From contig NTJI01000001.1 in NCBI GenBank assembly GCA_002307375.1, positions 682,001 through 746,000 on the forward strand: 64,000 nucleotides of DNA. The letters are read 5' to 3'. Within the stretch, counting starts at the first letter, position 1. Each line of letters opens with the position of its first letter. Below, piece after piece: positions 8,810-19,268 of this stretch. The notes beneath the pieces were generated by a model. The model was not told the origin of the DNA and ran no database searches. It saw nothing but the letters and a program-made list of their open reading frames with translations. The position numbers and the translations under genes were made by a program. The DNA is from Lysobacteraceae bacterium NML93-0399 (GTDB lineage: Bacteria > Pseudomonadota > Gammaproteobacteria > Xanthomonadales > Xanthomonadaceae).

Positions 8810-9361
8810 ATGAAGACTACCTTCATGGCCGCAGGGCTGATCGCCATTCTGGCAACGCTCGGCCTGGCCCGCGTGGTCCAGGCCGCGGCGATGGAACACG
8901 ATTGCACACTCCGCGATCCGCCATCGGAGACGCGGGATCCCGCACGGCGTGCATCGAGAAACAACGAGCGGAATGCACAGCCTCGGACAACTCCGCCGCT
9001 CCGGTATTCGATGCACGTGGCGTCTCTCGACACTGCGCATGCGCATCTCAGATCGGGCAACGCGAATGGCATCATCCATGACGACAACCTGCGAGGCATG
9101 TTCGAATCGGCCGTCGGTGATCACGAGCCCCTGATGGATGTCATCCGTACGGATTGGTTGATCACGGGACCGCATGGGTCCAGCCCGGAGGCGTCGGCAC
9201 ACTTCCGCGCGCGTATCACCGTCACGTTCGAGGATCGCAGTGAAGCCGACTTCCTCGTCACGCCCGACTATCCGATCGCCAGGTACATCGTCGGCAGTGC
9301 GCGCACCGCCGATGGCGTCCGGCTTGCAGATGACCGTTGCAGCGGAACCGCAGTGCGCTGA
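8810..9361 (+). CDS. Hypothetical exported protein
   Basis: Protein of 183 residues that I do not recognise. It begins with a short hydrophobic segment (TTFMAAGLIAILATLGLARVVQA) consistent with a signal peptide cleaved near AQA/AAA. The mature part has two cysteines (after MEHD and near the C-terminus, DRCSG), which could form a disulfide in the periplasm. The segment ASAHFRARITVTFEDRSEADFLVTPDYPIARYIV looks like a folded beta-rich domain. It stands alone, divergent from the epimerase gene and convergent with clpB. The ORF is supported by the signal peptide and by codon use like its neighbours. Confidence 0.65.
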   Translation: MKTTFMAAGLIAILATLGLARVVQAAAMEHDCTLRDPPSETRDPARRASRNNERNAQPRTTPPLRYSMHVASLDTAHAHLRSGNANGIIHDDNLRGMFESAVGDHEPLMDVIRTDWLITGPHGSSPEASAHFRARITVTFEDRSEADFLVTPDYPIARYIVGSARTADGVRLADDRCSGTAVR

Positions 9362-9384
9362 CCAGACCACGCCACGTCACCTCG

Positions 9385-9410
9385 CCGGTCGGCAGACATC
9401 CGCCGACCGG
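9385..9410. terminator. Bidirectional hairpin between convergent genes
   Basis: Nine-bp stem CCGGTCGGC/GCCGACCGG with an 8-base loop, between the stop of the exported protein and the clpB stop. No T tract on either strand. Its position suggests it serves both convergent transcripts. Confidence 0.55.
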
Positions 9411-9419
9411 GCGACCGGA

Positions 9420-12017
<2,598 letters not shown>

Positions 12018-12066
12018 GACGGGAATCCTCGAAAAGTGGAGGCCGGCGGGGCCGGCAATATCCTCC

Positions 12067-12094
12067 AGATGCGGTCGAAGCGGCGTGTTGCAAG
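12067..12094 (-). promoter_or_regulatory. Heat-shock (RpoH) promoter of clpB
   Basis: Read on the minus strand: CTTGCAA (12094-12088), a 13-base spacer, then CCGCATCT (12074-12067). This fits the sigma-32 consensus CTTGAAA-N13/14-CCCCATNT with two mismatches. It lies about 50 bases upstream of the clpB ATG, as expected for a heat-shock gene. Confidence 0.75.
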
Positions 12095-12160
12095 CATCCG
12101 CTCACTTCGTGCACGCAGCGGCGGGGCGACCATGGCCGCCCCCCATCGCAGGAGCGCCCC

Positions 12161-12886
12161 ATGCAGTATCAGCTCTACTACTGGACCGGGATCCAGGGCC
12201 GCGGCGAGTTCGTCCGCCTGGCGCTGGAAGACGCCGGCGCCGACTACACCGATGTCGCCCGCGAAGCCGGCGACGACGCCATCGCACCCTTCCTCGATGG
12301 CGCGCGCGACGGCGCCCGACCGTTCGCGCCGCCGTTCCTGGTGGCCGAAGGCCAGGTGGTCGCGCAGGCCGCGAATATCCTGCATTTTCTCGGACCCCGG
12401 CTGGACCTGGTGCCCGAGGGCGAGGCCGCGCGGCTGCAGGCACTGCAGCTGCAGCTGACCATCGCCGATCTCGTCACCGAGATTCACGACAGCCACCACC
12501 CGATCGCCAGCGCGGAATACTACGAGGACCAGAAGGATGCCGCCCGGCGGCGCGCCGCGGACCTGCGCCAGCATCGGCTGCCCAAGTTCCTCGGCTACTT
12601 CGAGCAGGTACTGGCCCGGGCCGGCGGCCAGCACATCCTGCACCGGCACTCCTACGTCGACCTGTCGCTATTCCAGCTGGTGCGCGGCCTCGACTACGCC
12701 TATCCGCGGGCGATGCAGACACTGGCGCCGAAAATTCCGCACTTGCGCAAGCTCGAAGCCCGCATCGCCGAGCGCCCGAACATCGCGGCGTATCTGGCGT
12801 CGGAGCGCCGGCTGGCGTTCAACACGCAGGGGATCTTCCGGCACTACCCCGAATTGGACGGCGGCACTGACGGCAGCGAAGATTGA
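12161..12886 (+). CDS. Glutathione S-transferase family protein
   Basis: Cytosolic GST-like protein (241 residues). The N-terminal thioredoxin-like domain opens MQYQLYYWTGIQGRGEFVRLAL, close to sigma/alpha-type GSTs in which a Tyr near residue 6-7 activates glutathione. It includes the cis-proline segment APPFLVAEGQ and the NILHFLG stretch. The C-terminal part (about 90-240) is the helical substrate domain with YVDLSLFQLVRGLDYAYP. Substrate unknown; members conjugate glutathione to electrophiles or isomerise them. It is divergent from clpB and may share the stress-response context, but I see no separate heat-shock box. Confidence 0.9.
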   Translation: MQYQLYYWTGIQGRGEFVRLALEDAGADYTDVAREAGDDAIAPFLDGARDGARPFAPPFLVAEGQVVAQAANILHFLGPRLDLVPEGEAARLQALQLQLTIADLVTEIHDSHHPIASAEYYEDQKDAARRRAADLRQHRLPKFLGYFEQVLARAGGQHILHRHSYVDLSLFQLVRGLDYAYPRAMQTLAPKIPHLRKLEARIAERPNIAAYLASERRLAFNTQGIFRHYPELDGGTDGSED

Positions 12887-12901
12887 AAGCGCGCCATTCG
12901 C

Positions 12902-13056
12902 AGCCCTCCCCCGCGTGCGGAGGAGGGTTGGGTGGGGGCAAACTGTCAATCAGCAGCGGAACCGATGCGAGCGCTTGAGTTGCCGCACGAGACTGCGATT
13001 CCGCAATCCGAACGTTTGCCCCCATCCCGACCTTCCCCCGCAAACGGGGGAAGGGG
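12902..13056. repeat. Palindromic intergenic repeat, family B (copy 1)
   Basis: Composite element. The left arm has CCCTCCCCCGC hairpin sequence followed by GGGTTGGGTGGGGGCAAAC. The right arm is the inverted counterpart, GTTTGCCCCCATCCCGACC followed by a TTCCCCCGC...GGGGGAA hairpin. A unique spacer of about 70 bases separates the arms. It fills the gap between the convergent GST and DCC genes. Confidence 0.85.
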
Positions 13057-13096
13057 CTGATTTCCCGCACTCAATAATTTCCCGCACTCCCCGCAC

Positions 13097-13531
13097 TCAA
13101 AGAAATCGTGCGCGCGTGCCCGCGGGCGGCAGCATGCAGTTGTCACGACGCCCGAACACGCGATAGCGGTTGCGCGCCAGCAGCCGGTATGCAGCATCGC
13201 GCGGACGCTGCGGAATGATGCGAAGCACGCCTGCGAGCCGCCACACGCCACCGAGCCGCCGCAGCACTTCGATCACGCCGTCACTGTCGTGCCAGCCGGT
13301 GCTTCCATCGACCAGCAGGAACGACACCGGATCGTCCGGATCGATGCCGTGCGCGATCAGCAGGCCGCGACCGACGGGCTCCTGCATCGCCGCGAAGCGG
13401 AACACGCCACGCCGGTCGTGACGCAGCAGGAATCGCACCCAGCCGCTGCACAGCGCACATACGCCGTCGAACACGACGATCGGGCCTGTCTGCAGGTCCA
13501 CTCGCAAGGTTTGTGATGGCTCGGGATTCAC
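13097..13531 (-). CDS. DCC-family thiol-disulfide oxidoreductase-like protein (DUF393)
   Basis: Small protein (144 residues) with the defining N-terminal motif VVFDGVCALCSGWVRFLL: an aspartate followed by a CxxC pair in a thioredoxin-like context. Further family features are FRFAAMQ, SDGVIEVLRRLGG and the C-terminal YRLLARNRYRVFGRRD. DCC proteins are predicted redox proteins, but no reaction is established. It is divergent from otsB, whose ATG lies 34 bases away, so the two promoters must be compact or overlapping. Confidence 0.9.
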   Translation of the reverse strand: MNPEPSQTLRVDLQTGPIVVFDGVCALCSGWVRFLLRHDRRGVFRFAAMQEPVGRGLLIAHGIDPDDPVSFLLVDGSTGWHDSDGVIEVLRRLGGVWRLAGVLRIIPQRPRDAAYRLLARNRYRVFGRRDNCMLPPAGTRARFL

Positions 13532-13565
13532 ATGGGTTTTCCGAAACCGTGGCCATCATGCTGCA

Positions 13566-14384
13566 ATGCGCCAATCCCCGGAAGCAACCCCACCGTTCCC
13601 GACCCCGGCCGCCGCTGCGCTGCCACCCCCACCACCCCTGCCGGACGGCATCGCGTTGTTCCTCGATGTCGACGGCTGCCTGCTGCCGTTCGCGCCGCGC
13701 CCCGATGCGGTCGACGTACCGCCCGCACTCGTCGAGCGGCTGACCGTCTTGCAGCGCCAGCTCGACGGCGCGCTGGCACTGGTCAGCGGCCGCAACCTCG
13801 CCACGCTCGATGCGCTGTTCGCGCCAGGTGCCTTCACCGCCGCAGGCCTGCATGGCGTCGAACGTCGTCGTGCCGGCGATACCGGCGGCGCCGGTGTCGT
13901 GCCGCAGGCCCTGCGCGACGTGCGCGATGCCGCACTCGCGCTCATCGACCTCCACCCCGGCGCCCTGCTCGAGGACAAGGGCGCGGCGATCGCACTGCAC
14001 TGGCGGATGGTGCCCGAAGCCGCCAAGGAGGCTGCGTCGCTAGCCTTGCGCACTTTCGCCGAGGACGCGCTGACGCGCCTGCCCGGCTATCAGCTCCAGC
14101 CCGGCGATCACGTCATCGAACTGCGGCCACATCACGCCGACAAGGGCAGCGCGATCCTCGCCTTCCTGCAGGAACCACCCTTCGCCGGCCGCGTGCCGGT
14201 GTTCGCCGGCGACGATCTCACCGACGAGCCAGGCTTCTCGGCCGTCAACGCGCATGGCGGCATCAGCGTGCTGGTCGGCGACCGCGCCGGCAGCGCTGCC
14301 CGCCATCGCCTGCCGGACCCGGCCGCCGTGCATGCGTGGCTGGGCGTGCCGACCGGCCCTTCGACTTCAGAGGACCCACGATGA
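13566..14384 (+). CDS. otsB: Trehalose-6-phosphate phosphatase
   Basis: HAD-superfamily phosphatase (272 residues) that converts trehalose 6-phosphate to trehalose in the cytosol. Motif I is FLDVDGCLLPF with the nucleophile and acid/base aspartates; motif II is ALVSGRN; motif III/IV is the conserved PVFAGDDLTDEPGF. The N-terminus has an unusual proline-rich lead (about 25 residues). It is the first gene of an operon; its TGA overlaps the next ATG by 4 bp (ATGA), which implies translational coupling. Confidence 0.96.
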   Translation: MRQSPEATPPFPTPAAAALPPPPPLPDGIALFLDVDGCLLPFAPRPDAVDVPPALVERLTVLQRQLDGALALVSGRNLATLDALFAPGAFTAAGLHGVERRRAGDTGGAGVVPQALRDVRDAALALIDLHPGALLEDKGAAIALHWRMVPEAAKEAASLALRTFAEDALTRLPGYQLQPGDHVIELRPHHADKGSAILAFLQEPPFAGRVPVFAGDDLTDEPGFSAVNAHGGISVLVGDRAGSAARHRLPDPAAVHAWLGVPTGPSTSEDPR

Positions 14385-16171
14385 CCCAACCGCTTGCGCC
14401 CAGTCTCGATCTCGGCCTGGTCGGCAATGGCAGCTTCGGCGCCCTGTTCGACCGCAATGCACGCCTGGTGTGGTCGTGCCTGCCGGCCTTCGACGGCGAC
14501 CCGGCGTTCTGCGCGCTGCTTTCGCCCAAACAAGGCCACGGCGACTGGTCGATCGAACTCGACGATTTCGAACGCAGCGAGCAGAGCTACATCGAGAACA
14601 CCGCGATCCTGCGCACCGTGCTGTTCGATCGCCACGGCGCCTCGATCGAGATCACCGATTTTGCGCCGCGCTGGCGTCAGCACGACCGCTTCTACCGCCC
14701 GGTGATGCTGATGCGCCGCGTGCGCTTGCTTTCGGGCAGCCCGCGCATCCGTGTGCTGCTGCGCCCGTTGACCGAGTGGGGCGCACGCGCGCCGGACAGC
14801 ACCTGGGGCAGCAACCACATCCGTTTCGTGCTGCCGGGCTTCACCCTGCGTGCGACGACCGACATGCCGATCCGCCTGCTGCGCGACGGCCTGCCCTTCG
14901 TGCTCGACCGCGATCTGCATTTCATCCTCGGCCCGGACGAAACGCTGACCCAGCCGCTGGTGGAGTTCGTCCGCGACGGCCTGCACCGCACGACCAGTTA
15001 CTGGCGCGAATGGGTGCGCTACCTGTCCATTCCGCTCGACTTCCAGGAAGCTGTGATCCGCAGCGCCATCACGCTCAAGCTCAGCCAGTACGAGGAGAGC
15101 GGCGGCATCATCGCCGCGATGACCACCTCGATTCCAGAAGCGCCCGACACGCCGCGCAACTGGGATTACCGCTACTGCTGGATGCGCGATTCGGCGTTCG
15201 TCGTGCGCGCACTCAACCGTCTGGGCGCGACGCGCACGATGGAGGAGTACATCCGCTACATCTTCAACCTCACCGTCAGCGACGACGGCGACATGCAGCC
15301 GCTGTACGGCATCGCCTACGAGCACGAGCTGCTCGAAGAGGAGATGCCGGCCCTCGAAGGCTACCGGGGCATGGGCCCGGTGCGGCGCGGAAATCTCGCC
15401 TATGTGCAGCGCCAGCACGACACCTACGGCAGCGTGGTGCTCGCCTCGACGCAGCTGTTCTTCGACCGTCGCCTCGAACACCGCGGCGACGAGGCGACGT
15501 TCCGCAAGCTCGAGCCCCTGGGCGAACTCGCCTTCAGGCTCTACGACCAGCCCGATGCCGGGCTGTGGGAATTCCGCGGCAAAGCGCACGTGCACACCTA
15601 CTCGGCCGTGATGTGCTGGGCCGCCTGCGACCGGCTGGCGCGCATTGCCGGACAGCTCGGCCTCGACGATCGCGCGACGCACTGGCGCGGCTGCGCCGAC
15701 ACGATGCGCGAACGCATCCTCACCGAAGCCTGGAACACCGAGTGCGGCTACTTCGCCGATGCCTTCGGCGGTGACCGGCTCGACGCCTCGCTGCTGCTGC
15801 TCGCCGACCTTGGTTTCGTCACGCCCGAAGACCCGCGCTTCGTCGGCACGGTCGACGCCATCGGCCGCACGCTGCGCCACGGCGACGGTCTGTATCGCTA
15901 CGTGACGCCGGATGACTTCGGCGCGCCCGAAACCAGCTTCACGATCTGCACGTTCTGGTACATCGATGCACTGGCCGCAATCGGTCGCATCCACGAGGCG
16001 CGCCAGCTGTTCGAAACCCTGCTTTCGCGTCGCAACCACCTGGGCCTGCTGTCGGAAGACCTGTCGTTCGAGACCGGCGAGGCCTGGGGCAACTTCCCGC
16101 AGACGTATTCGCACGTCGGTCTGATCATGGCCGCCATGCGCCTGTCGCGCAGCTGGCAGGAGGCCGCATGA
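14381..16171 (+). CDS. Glycoside hydrolase family 15 protein (glucoamylase/trehalase-like)
   Basis: GH15 (alpha/alpha)6-barrel protein of 596 residues, without a signal peptide and therefore cytosolic. I chose the ATG at 14381, which overlaps the otsB stop. A GH15 N-terminal beta domain opens LGLVGNGSFGALFDRNARLVWSCLP. The catalytic barrel shows NWDYRYCWMRDSAFVVRAL and near the end SFETGEAWGNFPQTYSHVGLI, which carry the conserved acid and base glutamate regions. GH15 members include glucoamylases and, in mycobacteria, trehalases. Its place between otsB and otsA makes trehalose or a linked alpha-glucan the likely substrate, so it could recycle trehalose; this is inference. Confidence 0.93.
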   Translation: MTQPLAPSLDLGLVGNGSFGALFDRNARLVWSCLPAFDGDPAFCALLSPKQGHGDWSIELDDFERSEQSYIENTAILRTVLFDRHGASIEITDFAPRWRQHDRFYRPVMLMRRVRLLSGSPRIRVLLRPLTEWGARAPDSTWGSNHIRFVLPGFTLRATTDMPIRLLRDGLPFVLDRDLHFILGPDETLTQPLVEFVRDGLHRTTSYWREWVRYLSIPLDFQEAVIRSAITLKLSQYEESGGIIAAMTTSIPEAPDTPRNWDYRYCWMRDSAFVVRALNRLGATRTMEEYIRYIFNLTVSDDGDMQPLYGIAYEHELLEEEMPALEGYRGMGPVRRGNLAYVQRQHDTYGSVVLASTQLFFDRRLEHRGDEATFRKLEPLGELAFRLYDQPDAGLWEFRGKAHVHTYSAVMCWAACDRLARIAGQLGLDDRATHWRGCADTMRERILTEAWNTECGYFADAFGGDRLDASLLLLADLGFVTPEDPRFVGTVDAIGRTLRHGDGLYRYVTPDDFGAPETSFTICTFWYIDALAAIGRIHEARQLFETLLSRRNHLGLLSEDLSFETGEAWGNFPQTYSHVGLIMAAMRLSRSWQEAA

Positions 16172-17541
16172 GCCGCCTGGTCGTCGTGTCCAACCGTGTT
16201 GCGCTGCCCGGCGCGAACCAGAACGGTGGCCTGGCGACCGCGCTCGATGCGGCGCTCAAGGAAACCGGCGGCCTGTGGTTCGGCTGGAGCGGCAAGGTCG
16301 CGCGCGGCCATTCGGGCGAACTGCACCGCGAGCGGCACGGCGACATCGAATACCTCACCGTCGACCTCTCCCGTGAGGACTACGAGGGTTACTACAACGG
16401 ATTCGCCAACCGCACGCTCTGGCCGTTGCTGCACTTCCGTCTCGACCTGGTGGACTACAACGCGCTGACCCAGGCGGCCTACCGCGGCGTCAACGCACTG
16501 TTTGCCGACAAGCTCGCCAAGGAAGTGCGCGACGAGGACATCGTCTGGGTGCAGGACTACCACCTGTTCCCCCTCGCCCAGGAATTGCGCAAGCGCGGCG
16601 TGCGGGCGCGTATCGGCTTCTTCCTACACGTGCCGTTCCCTTCGGCCGATATCGTCGCCGGCCTGCCGCACCACGAGAAGACCTTCGGCGCACTGTCGTC
16701 CTACGATCTGGTCGGCTTCCAGACCGAACGCGATCTCGAACGCTTCCAGGACTACATCCGACTGTTCCGCGGCGGACGCGTCGCCGGCCAGGGCGACCTG
16801 CGCGACCACGACGGTCGCCAGTTCCAGGCCGCGGCGTTTCCGATCGGCATCGACGCAGGTGCGATCGAGTCACTGGCGGCCACCGCAGCCCGCAGCGCGG
16901 TGACCAAGCGCATGCATGCCAGCCTCAACGGGCGCGCGCTGGCGATCGGTGTCGACCGCCTGGATTACTCCAAAGGGCTGCCCGAGCGTTTCCGTGCGAT
17001 CGAGCGTTTCTTCGAACGCCACGCCGACCAGCGCGGCAAGATGACCTATCTGCAGATCGCGCCGGTGTCGCGTGGCGGCGTGGCGAGCTACCGCGCGCTG
17101 CGGCGGGAGCTGGAGCAGTACGCCGGCCACATCAACGGCGCGCACGCCGAGCCCGACTGGACACCGGTGCGTTACGTCAACCGCACCTACCCGCATCCCG
17201 CGCTGACCGGTTTCTACCGCATGTCGCGCATGGGCCTGGTCACCCCGCTGCGCGACGGCATGAACCTCGTCGCCAAGGAATACGTGGCCTCGCAGGACGG
17301 CGATGACCCGGGCGCGCTGGTGCTCTCGATTTTCGCCGGCGCCGCGCGCGAGCTCGACGGCGCCCTGCTGGTCAACCCGTTCGACAGCGATGGCGTTGCC
17401 GATGCCATCGCCGCTGCAATGACGATGCCACGCGAGGCACGACGTGAGCGCTGGCAATCGATGATCACCCGCATCCGCGAGTACGACATTCACGCCTGGC
17501 GCAAGGATTTCCTGCAGACGCTGGCGGGCACGCGGCGGTAG
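16168..17541 (+). CDS. otsA: Trehalose-6-phosphate synthase (GT20)
   Basis: Cytosolic glycosyltransferase (457 residues) that makes trehalose 6-phosphate from a nucleotide-glucose and glucose 6-phosphate. Motifs: N-terminal LVVVSNR, the glycine loop [30 protein letters not shown], and the donor-site segment [15 protein letters not shown]; the C-terminal [14 protein letters not shown] is also canonical. Length matches E. coli OtsA (about 474). The ATG overlaps the GH15 stop by 4 bp, so the three-gene trehalose operon is translationally coupled. Such operons respond to osmotic, desiccation or heat stress. Family A repeats follow the stop by 11 bases. Confidence 0.97.
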   Translation: MSRLVVVSNRVALPGANQNGGLATALDAALKETGGLWFGWSGKVARGHSGELHRERHGDIEYLTVDLSREDYEGYYNGFANRTLWPLLHFRLDLVDYNALTQAAYRGVNALFADKLAKEVRDEDIVWVQDYHLFPLAQELRKRGVRARIGFFLHVPFPSADIVAGLPHHEKTFGALSSYDLVGFQTERDLERFQDYIRLFRGGRVAGQGDLRDHDGRQFQAAAFPIGIDAGAIESLAATAARSAVTKRMHASLNGRALAIGVDRLDYSKGLPERFRAIERFFERHADQRGKMTYLQIAPVSRGGVASYRALRRELEQYAGHINGAHAEPDWTPVRYVNRTYPHPALTGFYRMSRMGLVTPLRDGMNLVAKEYVASQDGDDPGALVLSIFAGAARELDGALLVNPFDSDGVADAIAAAMTMPREARRERWQSMITRIREYDIHAWRKDFLQTLAGTRR

Positions 17542-17552
17542 CCGGATTTTCC

Positions 17553-17620
17553 TGTAGGAGCGCGCTCGCGCGCGATGAGGCGTCACCGGGAACGCCATCG
17601 CGCGCGAGCGCGCTCCTACA
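17553..17620. repeat. Palindromic intergenic repeat, family A (copy 3)
   Basis: A 68-bp element with TGTAGGAGCGCG and CGCGCTCCTACA ends and the core CGTCACCGGGAACGCC. It lies 11 bases after the otsA stop. Confidence 0.85.
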
Positions 17621-17860
17621 CGGAGCAACGTTGTCGTGTCGGCGATGCCGCGTGAGGCGCAGCGTGTGCGCTGGCTGGCGCCCAAGCTGCGGTAATCCAT
17701 CGTCCGCCCGGCTTTACCTGTAAGAGCGCGCTTGCGCGCGATCGGGGCATTACCGGGAACGCGCGAGCGAGCGCGATGGGGCGTCACGGGAACGCCATCG
17801 CGCGCGAGCGCGCTCCTACACGGAGCAACATTGTCGTGTCGGCGATGCCGCGTGAGGCGC
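17581..17860. repeat. Direct repeat pair after otsA
   Basis: About 80 bases at 17581-17660 (CGTCACCGGGAACGCC through TCGGCGATGCCGCGTGAGG) recur at 17782-17860 with two or three differences. The repeat covers the right half of a family A element plus about 40 bases of downstream sequence, which indicates a local segmental duplication that carried the palindrome with it. Confidence 0.8.
17719..17820. repeat. Palindromic intergenic repeat, family A (copy 4, expanded)
   Basis: Longer variant bounded by TGTAAGAGCGCG (one mismatch) and CGCGCTCCTACA, with an extra internal arm, giving 102 bp. It looks like two partial elements merged. Confidence 0.75.
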
Positions 17861-17921
17861 TGGCTGACCCAGGTTGAGGTCATCCAAAAGCTCGCCACGA
17901 GGCACGGCTGATGCGATCTGG

Positions 17922-18070
17922 AGCCCTCCCCCGCGGCGCGGGGGAGGGTTGGGTGGGGGCAACCCGTCGGATCGCCTCGATCGACGAACCCGTGCGAATC
18001 GCGCAGCGGTCGACAGCCGCGTAAGTGCCTCGTTCGCCCCACCCCGACCTTGCCCCGCGCGCGGGGCAAG
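17922..18070. repeat. Palindromic intergenic repeat, family B (copy 2)
   Basis: Left arm GAGCCCTCCCCCGC then GGGTTGGGTGGGGGCAA; right arm GTTCGCCCCACCCCGACC plus the CTTGCCCCGC...GCGGGGCAAG hairpin. It ends 7 bases before the gloA stop (minus strand). Same orientation as the copy at 12902. Confidence 0.85.
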
Positions 18071-18077
18071 ACACACG

Positions 18078-18608
18078 TCAAAGCGGCGTCGGCTGGATGA
18101 TCTCCACCCAGTAGCCGTCCGGATCCTTGATGAAGGCGATCGACTTCATCGTGCCGTCGGTCAGTCGCTTCTGGAACGGCACGCCCAGTTGCTCGAACCG
18201 CGCACACGCGGCGTGGATGTCCGGCACGCTGACGCAGATATGGCCGAAGCCGCGCGGGTCGCTGTTGCCGTCGTGATAGACCGGGCCGTCCTGGGTTTCG
18301 GTGCCGTGGTTGTAGGTCAGTTCGAGCACGCCGGCCTGACGCGCGATCCATTCGCGACGCGCGTCGTCGTCATCGGGAATCACGCTCGGGTCGTCCACCA
18401 GCGCCAGGAAGAACAGCGAGAACTTCGCCTGTTCGAAATCGGCCTTGCGCACCAGGGTGAAGCCCAGCACGCGGGTGTAGAAATCCAGCGAGGCGGTCGC
18501 GTCCTTGACGCGCAGCATGGTGTGGTTGAACACGAAATCGCGGGTGGCGGCATCGCGCGGGGCGACGCCCGGCACGTTGGCGAGATCGGCAAGGGTCTGT
18601 GCGGTCAT
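18078..18608 (-). CDS. gloA: Lactoylglutathione lyase (glyoxalase I)
   Basis: Metalloenzyme (176 residues) that isomerises the methylglyoxal-glutathione hemithioacetal to S-lactoylglutathione. It is the longer, eukaryote/Pseudomonas-type glyoxalase I: NHTMLRVKDATASLDFYTRVLGFTL with the metal-ligand His, LELTYNHGTE with the Glu ligand, GFGHICVSVPD with the second His, and DPDGYWVEIIQP with the last Glu. All four expected ligands are visible. On the minus strand the gene lies 51 bases downstream of the DUF4166 gene; a GATAAT hexamer (18640-18635) in that gap could be its own -10 box. Confidence 0.95.
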   Translation of the reverse strand: MTAQTLADLANVPGVAPRDAATRDFVFNHTMLRVKDATASLDFYTRVLGFTLVRKADFEQAKFSLFFLALVDDPSVIPDDDDARREWIARQAGVLELTYNHGTETQDGPVYHDGNSDPRGFGHICVSVPDIHAACARFEQLGVPFQKRLTDGTMKSIAFIKDPDGYWVEIIQPTPL

Positions 18609-18659
18609 GGCACGGCTCCGTCGAGGGGGCGCCTATTATCGGCGATCACGCCGTCGCGC

Positions 18660-19214
18660 TCATGCAACGCTGTCGTCCGGCTGCAGCCAGCCGTGGTACT
18701 GCACGAGCGTGCCGATCACCGGCATCGCGGCCTCGACCTCGAACGCGTAGCGGCCGTCCACTTCGCGCTCGTTGCAGCGTACGTCGCGAAACAGCGCAGC
18801 CGGCAGCGGCAGGATTCCGAACACGCGCGCGCCGGCGACATTCCAGAAGATCGTGCCGTTCCAGGTGTGCAGCACGAAACGCAATTGCACCGGGCCGAGC
18901 CGCTCGCGCAGCTGGCCGTCGCGGTGCCACAGGCGCGAGCGCATGCGCGAGACCTTCGGCGGCGCGCCGAAGCTGCGCGCCCAGATCTCGCCCTTCGGAC
19001 CGCTGGCGAACTCGACCGTCACCGGCGCATCGGCCATCGCGCGTGGCAGGCCGGTCACGCGCGCGCACAGCCGCGACAGCAGCCCGGTGCCACGCACCAC
19101 GGTCACCTGCCCCGTGTAGCGCGCGGTGCCGTGCACACCATGCAGCGCGCGCAACGTGTCGGGCAGGCGGAAGAACGCGGCGCCGAGCAGGGTCTGGTAG
19201 AGGGTCGGCGTCAT
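18660..19214 (-). CDS. DUF4166 domain-containing protein
   Basis: Protein of 184 residues matching DUF4166: N-terminal LYQTLLGAAFFRLPDTLRALHGVHGTARYTGQVTVVRG, then PVTVEFASG...WARSFG, and the C-terminal VIGTLVQYHGWLQP. In other bacteria this domain occurs alone or fused to saccharopine-dehydrogenase-like or epimerase domains; the function is unknown. No signal peptide or membrane segment. It may be co-transcribed with gloA downstream. The family call is from motif memory. Confidence 0.8.
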   Translation of the reverse strand: MTPTLYQTLLGAAFFRLPDTLRALHGVHGTARYTGQVTVVRGTGLLSRLCARVTGLPRAMADAPVTVEFASGPKGEIWARSFGAPPKVSRMRSRLWHRDGQLRERLGPVQLRFVLHTWNGTIFWNVAGARVFGILPLPAALFRDVRCNEREVDGRYAFEVEAAMPVIGTLVQYHGWLQPDDSVA

Positions 19215-19268
19215 TCGGGCAATGCGGCAGTGCGGGCGCGCAGGATAGCCGCTGCGCGTCGCACGGGA

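Noticed and set aside
12902..18070. CRISPR array
   Set aside because: Repeats are few, palindromic and irregularly spaced with variable spacers; no cas genes.
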